Below are positions 17,407 through 26,065 of a stretch of DNA of 64,000 nucleotides, one piece after another. Under the pieces are notes generated by a model that saw only the letters and a list, made by a program, of their open reading frames with translations, was not told where the DNA came from and ran no database searches. Both the position numbers and the translations under genes were made by a program. The DNA comes from Thermodesulfovibrionia bacterium (GTDB taxonomy: Bacteria > Nitrospirota > Thermodesulfovibrionia > UBA6902). The DNA lies in contig JAUSMY010000010.1 of the NCBI GenBank assembly GCA_030646035.1, positions 186,001 through 250,000 on the forward strand, in the 5' to 3' direction. Position 1 is the first letter of the stretch. Every line of letters starts with the position of its first letter.

Positions 17407-18276
17407 ATGAGCAAAGAGAAAGAGTTAAATAATATCTTCCAGCACTTCAGGAAAGACCTTCGCGGTTTTATAGATATTTCATTGCAGGAAGATGAGACTT
17501 CCTGGAACGAGTGGCTCTCTCATATAAAGCGGGATATTGCCATCAGATGCTGGGAGATAAAAAAGTGCGCTAAAAAAGATTGCCCGGCATTTATGAATAC
17601 ATGCGGCCGCTGCTGGATCATCGCAGGCACCATGTGCGGTGAAGACCCGCATGGCCAATTTGCCATTAAATACGGCAACTGCATTAAATGCAACGTGTAT
17701 CAGCAAGCCGTGCTCACAGACCCTGAAAACGAGATCTATGAACACCTCATCATCCTTGTGCACAGTTTAAGGATCAAACAGCAGGAACTGAAGACCATGG
17801 CATTGCATGACATCCTCACAGGCCTTCATAACAGAAATTATCTGGATATATACCTTGAAAGAGAAAAGAAGAAGATCAAAAGGTATGGCGGAAGTTTAAC
17901 ACTCTTTATGTTCGACCTCAATAATTTTAAAAATATTAATGACACTTACGGGCATCAGCACGGAGATGGTGTCCTGAAAGAGTTTGCTTCGATCCTGAAA
18001 ATGTCGATCAGAGACACTGACCTGCTGATACGTTACGGCGGGGATGAATTTCTTATAATCAAGACTGAATCATCAGGCCATGAAAATGATATCATGCTGG
18101 ATCGCATCAGGCAGAATATCGCAAATTGGAACGAAGAGTACGGGAGCGAGAATTACAGCCTCTCTTTCAGTTACGGCAATGCTGTTTACGATCAAGACAA
18201 AGATATAGAACAGGTGATCGAAAAGGCGGACGCAGAGATGTACAAAGACAAACAGAAACATCAAAAGCCTTTGTAA
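17407..18276 (+). CDS. Diguanylate cyclase with cysteine-rich N-terminal domain
   Basis: 289 residues, no membrane segment, so cytoplasmic. Residues 48-95 hold eight cysteines (48, 54, 59, 66, 69, 77, 92, 95) in a CWEIKKC...CPAF...CGRCW...C...CIKC layout, like the two-CW type cysteine-rich domains; metal or redox binding is inference. Residues about 133-285 are a GGDEF domain with LTGLHNRNYL, FDLNNFKNINDTYGH and active-site GGDEF at 211-215. The product-inhibition I-site RxxD is present (R202-D205). It follows dxs by 20 bases and probably shares its transcript. Confidence 0.88.
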   Translation: MSKEKELNNIFQHFRKDLRGFIDISLQEDETSWNEWLSHIKRDIAIRCWEIKKCAKKDCPAFMNTCGRCWIIAGTMCGEDPHGQFAIKYGNCIKCNVYQQAVLTDPENEIYEHLIILVHSLRIKQQELKTMALHDILTGLHNRNYLDIYLEREKKKIKRYGGSLTLFMFDLNNFKNINDTYGHQHGDGVLKEFASILKMSIRDTDLLIRYGGDEFLIIKTESSGHENDIMLDRIRQNIANWNEEYGSENYSLSFSYGNAVYDQDKDIEQVIEKADAEMYKDKQKHQKPL

Positions 18277-18294
18277 TCTCTTCCCCTCGTCCCC

Positions 18295-19638
18295 TCACCT
18301 CTTAGACATCGGGGTATAACTCTTCTTCCCTTTTAATGATGAAATGAACGAGGGCCTTATTATCCTGCCCTGCACTATCTCCTCGATCCTGTGAGCTGAC
18401 CAGCCGGAGACCCTTGCCATTGCGAATATCGGGGTGAAGAGGTCTTCAGGTATCCCCATGCACTGATATACAAAGCCGGAGTAGAAATCAACATTCGTGC
18501 AGACTATCTTAGCCTTCTTTTCTCTGACAAGCCCCGGCGCCAGCTTTGCGATCCTCTTATAAAGGGCGAACTCCTTTTCCCTGCCTGCCATCTTCGCAAG
18601 CTCTTCTCCCTTCTTCTCCAGGAATACCGCTCTCGGGTCTGTCAATGTGTAAACCGCGTGGCCCAAACCATAGATCTTCCCTGACCTGTCACCTGCTTTC
18701 TTATCAAGGATCATCTCAAGATAGGCTTTTACTTCTTCATCATCATCCCAATCCTTCAGCTTGCGCTTGATGTCATTAACCATCCTTACGACAGCCTCAT
18801 TCGCTCCGCCGTGAAGATGTCCTGAGAGAGATCCGATACCCGCGCAGATCGCCATGTAAGTATTTGCCCCGGATGATGAGACGCACCTTGTCGTGAATGT
18901 TGAGTTGTTGCCGCCGCCGTGCTCTGCGTGAAATACAAGCATGGTGTCAAAGAGTTCTGCCGTGAACCTGTCAGGAACTTTGCCTGTGAGCATGTAGAGA
19001 AAATTCTCGGAAGTGCTGAGCTTGGGATCAGGCTCGATCAATTTCGTATTGTCCTTCTTCTTCATCAATCTCGTCTGATAATTGTAAGCTATGATCGTAG
19101 GCAGCTTTGCTATCAGGTCAATGCACTGCCTGGTCACATCCTTCATATCAGTGGAGTTCGGGTCTTTATCAAAAAGATGCATTGCTGACACAATGTTATG
19201 AAGCGAACCCATCTGGTCGTCATGCTTCGGCCTGTTGAGTATTATCTCCTTGGCTTCCTCAGGCAGTGCGCGCCTCTTCCCAAGCGCCTTTGAAAAGCTC
19301 TTCAGGTCTTCTTTCCCCGGAAGCTCTCCGGTCAAAAGGAGATAGACGGTCTCTTCAAATCCGAACCTCTTTTCCTTCTCTTTCCCGCTTACCAGATCTT
19401 CAACATCATAGCCGCAATAGTAGAGTTTTCCGGGTATAGGATTTAGTTTCTCCACACCATCGCCGGTAATGATCTTCTCATATCCTAAAACCTGCCCTTT
19501 GCTGGTGATGCCGACAATTACGCCTGAACCGTCCTCGTTCCTCAGGCCTAATTTGATATTCTTCTCCCTGATTATCTTGGGATCTATCCTGTCATGCAGC
19601 AAAGCAAGCTCCTCAACCTTCTTGATAACACTCTCCAT
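18295..19638 (-). CDS. gltA: Citrate/2-methylcitrate synthase family enzyme
   Basis: Condenses oxaloacetate with acetyl-CoA (or propionyl-CoA in methylcitrate synthases). 447 residues. Catalytic-site motifs SLSGHLHGGANEAV (His), GLGHAVYTLTDPRA (His) and NVDFYSGFVYQ (Asp) are present in order, with FHAEHGGGNNSTFT upstream. The N-terminal 30-40 residues extend beyond the minimal enzyme, as in the group with 430-450-residue proteins. Single minus-strand gene between two plus-strand genes. Citrate synthase is the more likely activity, but methylcitrate synthase cannot be excluded. Confidence 0.9.
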   Translation of the reverse strand: MESVIKKVEELALLHDRIDPKIIREKNIKLGLRNEDGSGVIVGITSKGQVLGYEKIITGDGVEKLNPIPGKLYYCGYDVEDLVSGKEKEKRFGFEETVYLLLTGELPGKEDLKSFSKALGKRRALPEEAKEIILNRPKHDDQMGSLHNIVSAMHLFDKDPNSTDMKDVTRQCIDLIAKLPTIIAYNYQTRLMKKKDNTKLIEPDPKLSTSENFLYMLTGKVPDRFTAELFDTMLVFHAEHGGGNNSTFTTRCVSSSGANTYMAICAGIGSLSGHLHGGANEAVVRMVNDIKRKLKDWDDDEEVKAYLEMILDKKAGDRSGKIYGLGHAVYTLTDPRAVFLEKKGEELAKMAGREKEFALYKRIAKLAPGLVREKKAKIVCTNVDFYSGFVYQCMGIPEDLFTPIFAMARVSGWSAHRIEEIVQGRIIRPSFISSLKGKKSYTPMSKR

Positions 19639-19724
19639 TTCATTCCGCCTCCAATATAATGTCTGACAGTTATCATAATAATTCCAAAGAAATAATGAAA
19701 GCGCGATGGTAAGATATACAAATC

Positions 19725-20471
19725 ATGAAGGAAACGGGAACAAAAAAGACGCGCCTGGATAAGCTCATCTTTGACAAAGGCCTTGTTGAAAGCAGGGAGA
19801 GGGCAAGGGCAGCCATTATGGAAGGCAATGTTCAGGTCAACGGTGTTGTTGTCGACAAGGCAGGTTCACTCGTAAAACCCGATGCGCAAATTGAAGTCCT
19901 TTATAAAATGCCTTATGTCAGCCGCGGCGGACTGAAGCTTGAGCAGGCGATAAAGGAGTTCAATATCAATGTCAGCGGCAAGCGAGCCATGGATGTCGGC
20001 GCATCAACCGGAGGCTTCACAGACTGTCTTCTGCAGAATGGCGCGATGAAGGTTATCGCAGTTGATGTCGGGTACGGCCAGTTCAGCTGGAGCCTGAGGC
20101 AGGATGAAAGGGTTGTGCTTATTGAAAAGACGAATATCAGATACCTTCCAAATGACATCATCCCGTATAAACTCGACATTATAACCATTGATGTCTCATT
20201 TATATCTCTGTTAAAGGTCATCCCCAAGATATTGGAATTTCTTAAACCTTCAGGAGAAGTTGTCGCGCTGATAAAGCCGCAGTTCGAGGCTGAAAGAAAG
20301 GACATCGGCAAGGGCGGCGTGGTAAAAGATGACAAGAAACGGCTTGAGATCGTTGAGAATATAAAGAACGAATTGCTCGGGATGAAACTTGATGTCATCG
20401 GCGTGACCGAATCGCCCATCAAAGGGCCGAAGGGGAATGTGGAGTATCTGATCTATTTCAGGAAGCCCTGA
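19725..20471 (+). CDS. tlyA: TlyA-family rRNA 2'-O-methyltransferase
   Basis: SAM-dependent methyltransferase family (hemolysin A/TlyA) that modifies cytidine 2'-hydroxyls in 16S and 23S rRNA in mycobacteria. 248 residues: N-terminal S4 RNA-binding domain (TRLDKLIFDKGLVESRERA, about 8-65), then an FtsJ-type domain with the SAM motif DVGASTGGFTDCLL (near 88-101), DVGYGQFSWSLRQD and the catalytic lysine region LIKPQFEAERKDIGKGG. The family's actual rRNA target here is not known. Confidence 0.92.
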   Translation: MKETGTKKTRLDKLIFDKGLVESRERARAAIMEGNVQVNGVVVDKAGSLVKPDAQIEVLYKMPYVSRGGLKLEQAIKEFNINVSGKRAMDVGASTGGFTDCLLQNGAMKVIAVDVGYGQFSWSLRQDERVVLIEKTNIRYLPNDIIPYKLDIITIDVSFISLLKVIPKILEFLKPSGEVVALIKPQFEAERKDIGKGGVVKDDKKRLEIVENIKNELLGMKLDVIGVTESPIKGPKGNVEYLIYFRKP

Positions 20472-20488
20472 ACTTAATTTGAATTTGT

Positions 20489-20520
20489 TATAATGCTGTA
20501 TACACCAATAGGACAGGAGG
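20489..20520 (+). promoter_or_regulatory. Promoter, possible operator and RBS of hicBA
   Basis: A perfect -10 TATAAT (20489-20494) is followed 2 bases later by the 8-bp palindrome TGTATACA (20497-20504) and then AGGAGG (20515-20520), 4 bases before the hicB ATG. hicBA operons are usually autorepressed, so the palindrome at the likely transcription start is a candidate operator. The -35 box is weak. Confidence 0.5.
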
Positions 20521-20524
20521 ATCA

Positions 20525-20746
20525 ATGCATAAAATAGTTGGATATGTCGAGCGAGACACTGAAACAGGATTATACGTGGGAATTGTCCCGGGCATACCGG
20601 GCGCCCATACACAAGCTGAAACATTAGATGAACTACAGACAAATCTCAAAGAAGTAGTTGAATTATGCATAGAGGAAATGGACGCTGAAGCAAAGAGCAA
20701 TTTACCGGAATTCGTTGGACTTCAGCAATTTGAGGTTGCCGTTTGA
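20525..20746 (+). CDS. hicB: HicB-type antitoxin
   Basis: 73-residue HicB-like antitoxin with the degenerate RNase H-like fold: VERDTETGLYVGIVPGIPGAHTQ followed by AETLDELQTNLKEVVELCIEE, the family pattern (the motif is shown in two parts). It ends without the C-terminal helix-turn-helix/CopG domain found in longer HicB proteins, so DNA binding would need another surface or HicA. The gene order is antitoxin first, with a 4-base overlap (TTGA) into hicA. Confidence 0.88.
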   Translation: MHKIVGYVERDTETGLYVGIVPGIPGAHTQAETLDELQTNLKEVVELCIEEMDAEAKSNLPEFVGLQQFEVAV

Positions 20747-20976
20747 GCAAGCTGCGGCTTGTTGACGCAAAAACTGCTGAGAAATTATTGCTCTTCCTTG
20801 GTTTCGTTAGAGTCCGCCAGAAAGGAAGCCATGCATTTTACAGACATCCTGACGGCAGAACAACCACATTGCCTCATCACAAAGGAAGGATACTGTCCCG
20901 CCCATTACTAAGAGAAATCCTGAAAGAGATAGAAATCACTGTTGACGACTACAATCAATATATAGAAAAGCTGTGA
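20743..20976 (+). CDS. hicA: HicA-type mRNA interferase toxin
   Basis: 77-residue toxin with a double-stranded-RNA-binding-like fold. It keeps the catalytic-histidine motif RQKGSHAFYRH and the LPHHKGRILSRPLLREILK tail of the YcfA/HicA family. HicA cleaves mRNA and is neutralised by HicB. It starts with TTG at 20743, overlapping the hicB stop by 4 bases, which couples toxin translation to antitoxin translation. The catalytic His is intact, so the toxin is probably active. Confidence 0.88.
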   Translation: MSKLRLVDAKTAEKLLLFLGFVRVRQKGSHAFYRHPDGRTTTLPHHKGRILSRPLLREILKEIEITVDDYNQYIEKL

Positions 20977-21001
20977 TACAACATAATACATAATCTGAAT
21001 A

Positions 21002-21598
21002 ATGAAAATAATATTCTATACCATAATTATTCTGGCAAATTTAACCGGTATCTCATTCGCTGATGAAATAGAGAAAGAAAAATATGTTGATGTTCCTTAT
21101 TTCAATCTTTTGCCATACAACACAATTGAAGATGCTTTTAAAGTATTTGGAAAATCAAGAATATATGAAACAAAGCTTGCGCATAATTTCGTTCAATACT
21201 ATGATCCCCAACAAGAAATAGAAATCATATTTGCTCTATATGGTTGGGATAATAAGATATGGACAATAACAATACATAAGACAGATAGATATAAAGGTTT
21301 ATCTAATGACTCAGTAGTTGAAGATATTATTGCTGATACAACTTATACAACAAAGGTAGGCGAACTGACTAAAACAGATATTAAAGAACCACTTACACAA
21401 AAAGGCATTCGGTTGAATATGACAAAAGAGGAAATAGATAAAATTTTAGGAACTAAAATTGATATTAAAGATAATACAGCAAATATAGGATGGGAGACTC
21501 GTCAGGAGGGCAACGAAGTTACTGATTATGGTGGAATTAATTTAACCTTTAACGAAGGTAGATTAATATCAATCGCATGGTATGGAGTAGACCCATAA
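21002..21598 (+). CDS. Secreted protein of unknown function, AT-rich
   Basis: 198 residues starting MKIIFYTIIILANLTGISFA, a clear signal peptide with likely cleavage after FADE or SFA, so exported. The rest reads as short beta-rich segments. GIRLNMTKEEIDKILGTKID near residue 137 resembles the lG.s..eV...lG pattern of SmpA/OmlA/BLIP-like domains, a weak hint only. The DNA is visibly more AT-rich than the flanking tlyA and phzF genes. It follows hicA by 25 bases, and the three genes look like a small acquired patch. No function can be named. Confidence 0.7.
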   Translation: MKIIFYTIIILANLTGISFADEIEKEKYVDVPYFNLLPYNTIEDAFKVFGKSRIYETKLAHNFVQYYDPQQEIEIIFALYGWDNKIWTITIHKTDRYKGLSNDSVVEDIIADTTYTTKVGELTKTDIKEPLTQKGIRLNMTKEEIDKILGTKIDIKDNTANIGWETRQEGNEVTDYGGINLTFNEGRLISIAWYGVDP

Positions 21599-21657
21599 AT
21601 CGACTCAAATGGTCTCAGTTCCGACAAATCGCCTGAAGAAGAATTCGGAATAAACTT

Positions 21658-22542
21658 TCACACCAATTCCCCTCTGCTAACCATTATTACCTTTCCACCA
21701 ACTGATATATCAATAGCCCCACCCTTCTCTTCCGCATTAACAAGAATGAGAGAACGCCTACCAATCTCGTAACCCTGTTCAACACGTATGGATATTTGTT
21801 TATCTCTAAAATAACCGTGCTTCACAAGATATCCGCCAAGACAGCCGTTCGCGCTTCCGGTTGCCGGATCTTCCGGTATGCCATAGTAGTCAGCAAACAT
21901 CCTTGCATTGAGGTCATTGCCCTCTTCATAAGTCTCAGGCGAAAAGACAAAGATAGCCTTGGCTTCGGTCTTATTGATAAGCTCAAGATATTTATCTTTG
22001 TTGATGCTGCACTTCTTTACCGCCTTCATTCCCTTAAGCGGAGTAATGATAAATGGGAGACCGGTTGATACTTCCTGAACCGGATATCTGCTGTCAATGT
22101 CGTCTGCGTCAAGCCCAAGAACTTCAGCGATAACTTCAGCGCCTATCACCTCACCAAAGACAGGCTGTATCTGCCTCATCCATAATGTCTCAGGAGAATT
22201 ATCTTTGTAATTGATAGTGACCGTTATCTGTCCGATCTTGAGATTGAGTATTAAAGAATCGACACATTCTTTGATTATCTCCTGCTGTATTACATATGCC
22301 GTGCCTAATACCGGATGGCCTGCAAAAGGAATCTCATGAGCCGGAGTGAAGATGCGCACATCATATGCGCCATTGCGTTTGTCATCTGAGAGGATGAATG
22401 CCGTCTCTGAGAAGTTTATCTCCTTTGCTATCTTCTGCATAACAGCATCTGAGATCGAAGCTGCGTTCCTGACAACCGCAAGCTGGTTACCGGAATACTT
22501 CTCCTGAGCAAAGACGTCTAAGATGTAAAAAGGATTCTTCAA
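21658..22542 (-). CDS. PhzF-family isomerase/epimerase-like protein
   Basis: 294 residues, normal for the two-domain diaminopimelate-epimerase-like PhzF family. Motifs: YILDVFAQEKYSGNQLAVV at the start, NFSETAFI with the catalytic glutamate, FTPAHEIPFAGHPVLGTAYV, and late EDPATGSANGCLGGYLV. Known members isomerise small cyclic acids (PhzF) but most are uncharacterised. Last gene of the murJ-MBL-phzF run, starting 5 bases after the MBL stop. Confidence 0.9.
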   Translation of the reverse strand: MKNPFYILDVFAQEKYSGNQLAVVRNAASISDAVMQKIAKEINFSETAFILSDDKRNGAYDVRIFTPAHEIPFAGHPVLGTAYVIQQEIIKECVDSLILNLKIGQITVTINYKDNSPETLWMRQIQPVFGEVIGAEVIAEVLGLDADDIDSRYPVQEVSTGLPFIITPLKGMKAVKKCSINKDKYLELINKTEAKAIFVFSPETYEEGNDLNARMFADYYGIPEDPATGSANGCLGGYLVKHGYFRDKQISIRVEQGYEIGRRSLILVNAEEKGGAIDISVGGKVIMVSRGELV

Positions 22543-22547
22543 TTTAC

Positions 22548-23171
22548 TTAAAGCTCGTTCACAAAGAAGTTATCTCTCTTCTCGCGGCCTATCGTTGTCT
22601 CGTTGCCGTGGCCTGCATATACCTTTGTATCATCAGGAAGCTCAAGCAGCCTCCTGAATGAATCTTTCAATCTCTCATGGCTCCCGCCCGGGAAATCAGT
22701 CCTTCCCACTGAACCCTGAAAGATTGTGTCACCAACCATCAAAACTCCCTCACCATAAAGGCATATACCGCCGGGGCTGTGTCCGGGGACATGAATGACC
22801 TTGAAGTTAAGACTGCCCGCCTTCACATCATCCCCTTCCGAAAGGAAACCATCAGGGTCAGGAAGGTCGGCCACATCAAAGCCCCAGAAAGAGGCATGCT
22901 CTTTTGCCATGTTATATGTCTCAAGATCCTCTTTATGTATCAGGATTTTCGCGCCTGTCGCAGCCTTTATCTCTCCCGCAGCGCCCACGTGGTCGAAATG
23001 GGCGTGCGTGCATATTATCGCGGTGATAGTCAGGCCACCATCCTTTATGGCGTCATTGATCCTGTCGCCTTCATCACCGGGATCGATCACGATCGCATGT
23101 TTTGTCTTTTCATCTACGACGATATAACAGTTTTCCTGAAGCGGCCCTACAACAAATTTCTTTATTAACAT
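22548..23171 (-). CDS. MBL-fold hydrolase (glyoxalase II-like)
   Basis: 207-residue metallo-beta-lactamase-fold hydrolase. Zinc ligands are seen in THAHFDHVG (HxHxDH), HVPGHSPGG, VGDTIF with the bridging Asp, and KVYAGHGNETTIGRE near the end. This fits the GloB-like/YcbL group that often hydrolyses thioesters such as S-lactoylglutathione, though substrates vary. It lacks the longer C-terminal glutathione-binding domain of true GloB. Lies between murJ and phzF. Confidence 0.9.
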   Translation of the reverse strand: MLIKKFVVGPLQENCYIVVDEKTKHAIVIDPGDEGDRINDAIKDGGLTITAIICTHAHFDHVGAAGEIKAATGAKILIHKEDLETYNMAKEHASFWGFDVADLPDPDGFLSEGDDVKAGSLNFKVIHVPGHSPGGICLYGEGVLMVGDTIFQGSVGRTDFPGGSHERLKDSFRRLLELPDDTKVYAGHGNETTIGREKRDNFFVNEL

Positions 23172-23196
23172 GACTCCTCCTGATCTGAAAAAGTGA

Positions 23197-24765
23197 TTAC
23201 GCCCTGCCCTTCCGTTCTTTGTATATCTTTATTAAATGCTTCAGCTCTTCGCTTCCCATAAAATGCATAAGCAAAACATATACAGCAAGAAAAACTGCTA
23301 TCGCGACAGCCAGCAGTCCGGCCTTCTCCATGGTTATCCCGCTCTGCATCCATATGTCGCTTCTGATAATGAACCAGCTTAAAAGCCCTGTCACAGCGGA
23401 GGCGACGGATACTTTAATAAAAGAGATGCCTATATTCCTGCCGTCAAGCCTTCCGAGTTTCTTCTTCAGCATGAAAAAGAGGATGCCGAAATTGACTGAC
23501 GCGGCAATGGAATTGGCAAGAGCAAGCCCGCTGTGCTGCATCGGCTTCATTAATATGAGGCTAAAGATAATATTTGTCAGCATGGCAACAACGGCGACCT
23601 TCACCGGCGTCTTCGTATTCTGCATGGAATAAAATCCTGCGGTAACTATCCTCATGCCGACGATGGCCCATATCCCCAATGCATAAAAAAGCAGCGCCTG
23701 CGCAGTCCCTGCAGTAGCGGCATAGTCGAACTTCCCTCTCTGGAAAAGTATATTAACTATCGGTTCTCTCAGAAATATCAGTCCTGCCATTGAAGGTATC
23801 GTTATAAAAAAGAGCAGGCGCAGCGCAAACGAGAAGTCGCTCCTCAGTTCATCAAAATCCCCTTTGGCAGCATGTGCTGAAAGTGCCGGGAGGATCGCCA
23901 TGCCCATTGCAACGCCGAACATGCCGATGGGAAATTGTATCAGCCTCATTGAGTAAAAAAGATACGTGATGCTCCCTGAAGGCAGAAACGAAGCGAGGAT
24001 ATTGCTCACAACTATATTTATCTGATTTACCGATAAGGCAAGCGTGGCAGGTATCAGCAGAAGCGCCATCTTTTTAATGCCGGGGTGGCTGAAATTCATG
24101 TTAAAGCCAAGCCTGTATTTGTTCTTAAAAAATGTTGGAAGCTGAAAGGCGAACTGAACAAATCCGCCGACCATCATGCCTATCGCGGCAACTATGATTG
24201 GCCGGCTTGACCTTGATTCAAATATCAAAATACTTATGATCAGGGTTATATTGAGCATCGCGGGTGCGAGAGCCGGGATAAAAAACACCTTCTTGATATT
24301 CAGCGCGCCCATGACCAATGCGGCAAGGCTGATGAATAAAAGAAACGGCATCATTATCCTTGTCAAAAGCACGGTGAGAGAGAACTTCTCAGGAGAACTT
24401 AAAAATCCCGGAGCAAGCGCGGTAACTATTTCCGGAGAAAAAACAATGCCCAGGATGCAGACTGCTCCGACCACAATAACAATAAAGGTGAAGGCTATCT
24501 TCACGAGTCGGTTGACCTCTTCCTCTCCATGTTTCTGCCTGTATTCGGTCAAAACCGGGATAAGCGCGGCTGACATGGAGCCTTCGGCAAAGAGTTCCCT
24601 TAGCAAGTTCGGTATCCTGAATGCGGCAAAAAAGGTATCGGAAAGCCCTGTCGCGCCGAAATACCGTGCAAATATCATATCCCTTATAAAACCGAGTATC
24701 CGGCTGATAAGGGTTGCTGCCGACATCAGTCCGGCGGCCTTTGTTATTTTTCTTTTTTCATCCAT
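23197..24765 (-). CDS. murJ: Lipid II flippase MurJ
   Basis: Inner-membrane MOP-superfamily protein that flips lipid II for peptidoglycan synthesis. 522 residues with about 14 membrane segments. The start has the MurJ signature SAATLISRILGFIRDMIFARYFG, followed by SDTFFAAFRIPNLLRELFAEG and FVPVLTEY-like ALIPVLTEYR; RGKFD lies in the middle (the signature is listed from residue 15 and shown only in part as SRILGFIRD). It heads the minus-strand run with the MBL hydrolase and phzF, and is divergent from rpsT across 81 bases, the common murJ/rpsT neighbourhood. Confidence 0.95.
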   Translation of the reverse strand: MDEKRKITKAAGLMSAATLISRILGFIRDMIFARYFGATGLSDTFFAAFRIPNLLRELFAEGSMSAALIPVLTEYRQKHGEEEVNRLVKIAFTFIVIVVGAVCILGIVFSPEIVTALAPGFLSSPEKFSLTVLLTRIMMPFLLFISLAALVMGALNIKKVFFIPALAPAMLNITLIISILIFESRSSRPIIVAAIGMMVGGFVQFAFQLPTFFKNKYRLGFNMNFSHPGIKKMALLLIPATLALSVNQINIVVSNILASFLPSGSITYLFYSMRLIQFPIGMFGVAMGMAILPALSAHAAKGDFDELRSDFSFALRLLFFITIPSMAGLIFLREPIVNILFQRGKFDYAATAGTAQALLFYALGIWAIVGMRIVTAGFYSMQNTKTPVKVAVVAMLTNIIFSLILMKPMQHSGLALANSIAASVNFGILFFMLKKKLGRLDGRNIGISFIKVSVASAVTGLLSWFIIRSDIWMQSGITMEKAGLLAVAIAVFLAVYVLLMHFMGSEELKHLIKIYKERKGRA

Positions 24766-24770
24766 ATAGC

Positions 24771-24798
24771 TTGACTTTATTATCTCCCATGATGTAAT
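24771..24798 (+). promoter_or_regulatory. Putative rpsT promoter
   Basis: TTGACT (24771-24776), 16-base spacer, TGTAAT (24793-24798). Each box matches consensus at 5 of 6 positions. A strong GGAGG RBS follows at 24835-24839, 7 bases before the TTG start. Confidence 0.65.
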
Positions 24799-24846
24799 TT
24801 ACTTACTCATTAAGACTAAGAATATAAGATAGTTGGAGGTAGAGCA

Positions 24847-25143
24847 TTGGCTACTAAGCCCCCGGTAAAGAAGAACCTGTCAACACTCAAAAGAGTCAGG
24901 CAGGCAATAGCAAAAACAGAGAAGAACCGCTCCGTCAAGAGCTTGGCAAAGACCCTGACCAAGAAGATCGAAGCAGAGGTCAAGAGCAAGAACATTGAAA
25001 ACGCAAAGGCTGCTCTGAAAACAGCTGTCTCAGCGATCGACAAGGCTGCGAAGACTGGAATAATCCACAAAAGCACCGCTTCCAGGAAGATATCCCGTAT
25101 TACAAAGCTTGTCAATTCGCTCTCCTCTTCTGAAGCAGTCTGA
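24847..25143 (+). CDS. rpsT: 30S ribosomal protein S20
   Basis: 98-residue, lysine-rich small-subunit protein that binds 16S rRNA helices. Family pattern NLSTLKRVRQAIAKTEKN, then SLAKTLTKKIEAEVKS, then AAKTGIIHKSTASRKISRI is intact. It starts at TTG (24847), set by GGAGG 7 bases upstream; an unusual initiator, but S20 also starts with UUG in E. coli, where it limits expression. Its last 32 bases overlap the convergent holA gene. Confidence 0.96.
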   Translation: MATKPPVKKNLSTLKRVRQAIAKTEKNRSVKSLAKTLTKKIEAEVKSKNIENAKAALKTAVSAIDKAAKTGIIHKSTASRKISRITKLVNSLSSSEAV

Positions 25144-26065
25144 TAAGCAATATCTCCAGCACAAGCTCAGGCCTTCCGCTGCTCTTTATAGCTACGTCAG
25201 CCTCATGCAGTGTCTGAAATATACGCTGAAAAGCATCTTCATTGTATGATTTAACATGCTTTGAAAGCATGTTAAAAGTTGACATCCGCATCTTCTGCGG
25301 CTTCTTCCCCTTATTAAGCCAGAGATTATAAAACTCCCGATAGTGCCAGTTAAGTGTCCCCAGGACAGAGGTTGCAAGCATCTTCTCTGAGAGAATGGAT
25401 TCAAGTATCATGAAAGCCCTTGTCCTCTGCTCCGCGACAAGCGCATCAATAAGATTAAAAGTAGTGTACTCCCTGACAGCGCTTATTGATGAGGCGATAT
25501 CCTTTTCATCTATCCTCTTTTTACCCGACATTGAGAGCTTATCAACCTCAGAGGCAAGGAGCCCCGCATCAAACCCGACATAATCGATAAGGCAGTCTAC
25601 TGCTTCGCCTGTCATCTGAATGCCCTTGTCAGAGGCAAGCCGCTTTATCCATGCCGGTATATCTCTCTCCTCTATTCCGAGTTTATATAACTTCCACGGG
25701 ATATCAGACAGCTTCTTGACCGGCGCCTTTTGCGAAAGGACAATCATGCAGGTGTTTTCAGAAGGTTTCCTGAAGTACGGCAGCAGAGAATCAACAGCTG
25801 CCTTTGAGTATTGATTGAAACCCTTAAGCACTACCAGGCGCCTGCTGGCCATAAAAGGCAAGGTGGATGCGGCGTCAATTATCTGGCCGGGGTCAGAAGA
25901 CGGGTAAAAGAGGTCATAATTAAAATCAGCCTGGGATGAAGAGACCACCCTTTCAACAGCCTTCCTTAAAACATCATCGAGAAAATAGTCTTCTTCACTC
26001 CAGAAGTAATAGAGATCTTGCAGCAGGCCTTTCTCAATTTCCTTATCCAGAGCGCTATTCAACAT
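25112..26065 (-). CDS. holA: DNA polymerase III subunit delta
   Basis: Clamp-loader delta subunit, 317 residues. The HolA pattern is visible: early DLYYFWSEEDYFLDDVLRKA, RRLVVLKGFNQYSK, then LIDYVGFDAGLLASEVDKLS and the C-terminal collar with LGTLNWHYREFYNLW and LEILLIRLLQ. Its start overlaps the lptE stop by 11 bases, and the leuS-lptE-holA order is widespread. The 3' end overlaps the rpsT coding sequence by 32 bases tail to tail. Confidence 0.92.
   Translation of the reverse strand: MLNSALDKEIEKGLLQDLYYFWSEEDYFLDDVLRKAVERVVSSSQADFNYDLFYPSSDPGQIIDAASTLPFMASRRLVVLKGFNQYSKAAVDSLLPYFRKPSENTCMIVLSQKAPVKKLSDIPWKLYKLGIEERDIPAWIKRLASDKGIQMTGEAVDCLIDYVGFDAGLLASEVDKLSMSGKKRIDEKDIASSISAVREYTTFNLIDALVAEQRTRAFMILESILSEKMLATSVLGTLNWHYREFYNLWLNKGKKPQKMRMSTFNMLSKHVKSYNEDAFQRIFQTLHEADVAIKSSGRPELVLEILLIRLLQKRRAN

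Noticed and set aside
20489-21598. Larger defence or mobile island around hicBA
   Set aside because: No integrase, transposase, reverse transcriptase, nuclease cluster or attachment-site repeat was found; flanking genes are housekeeping.
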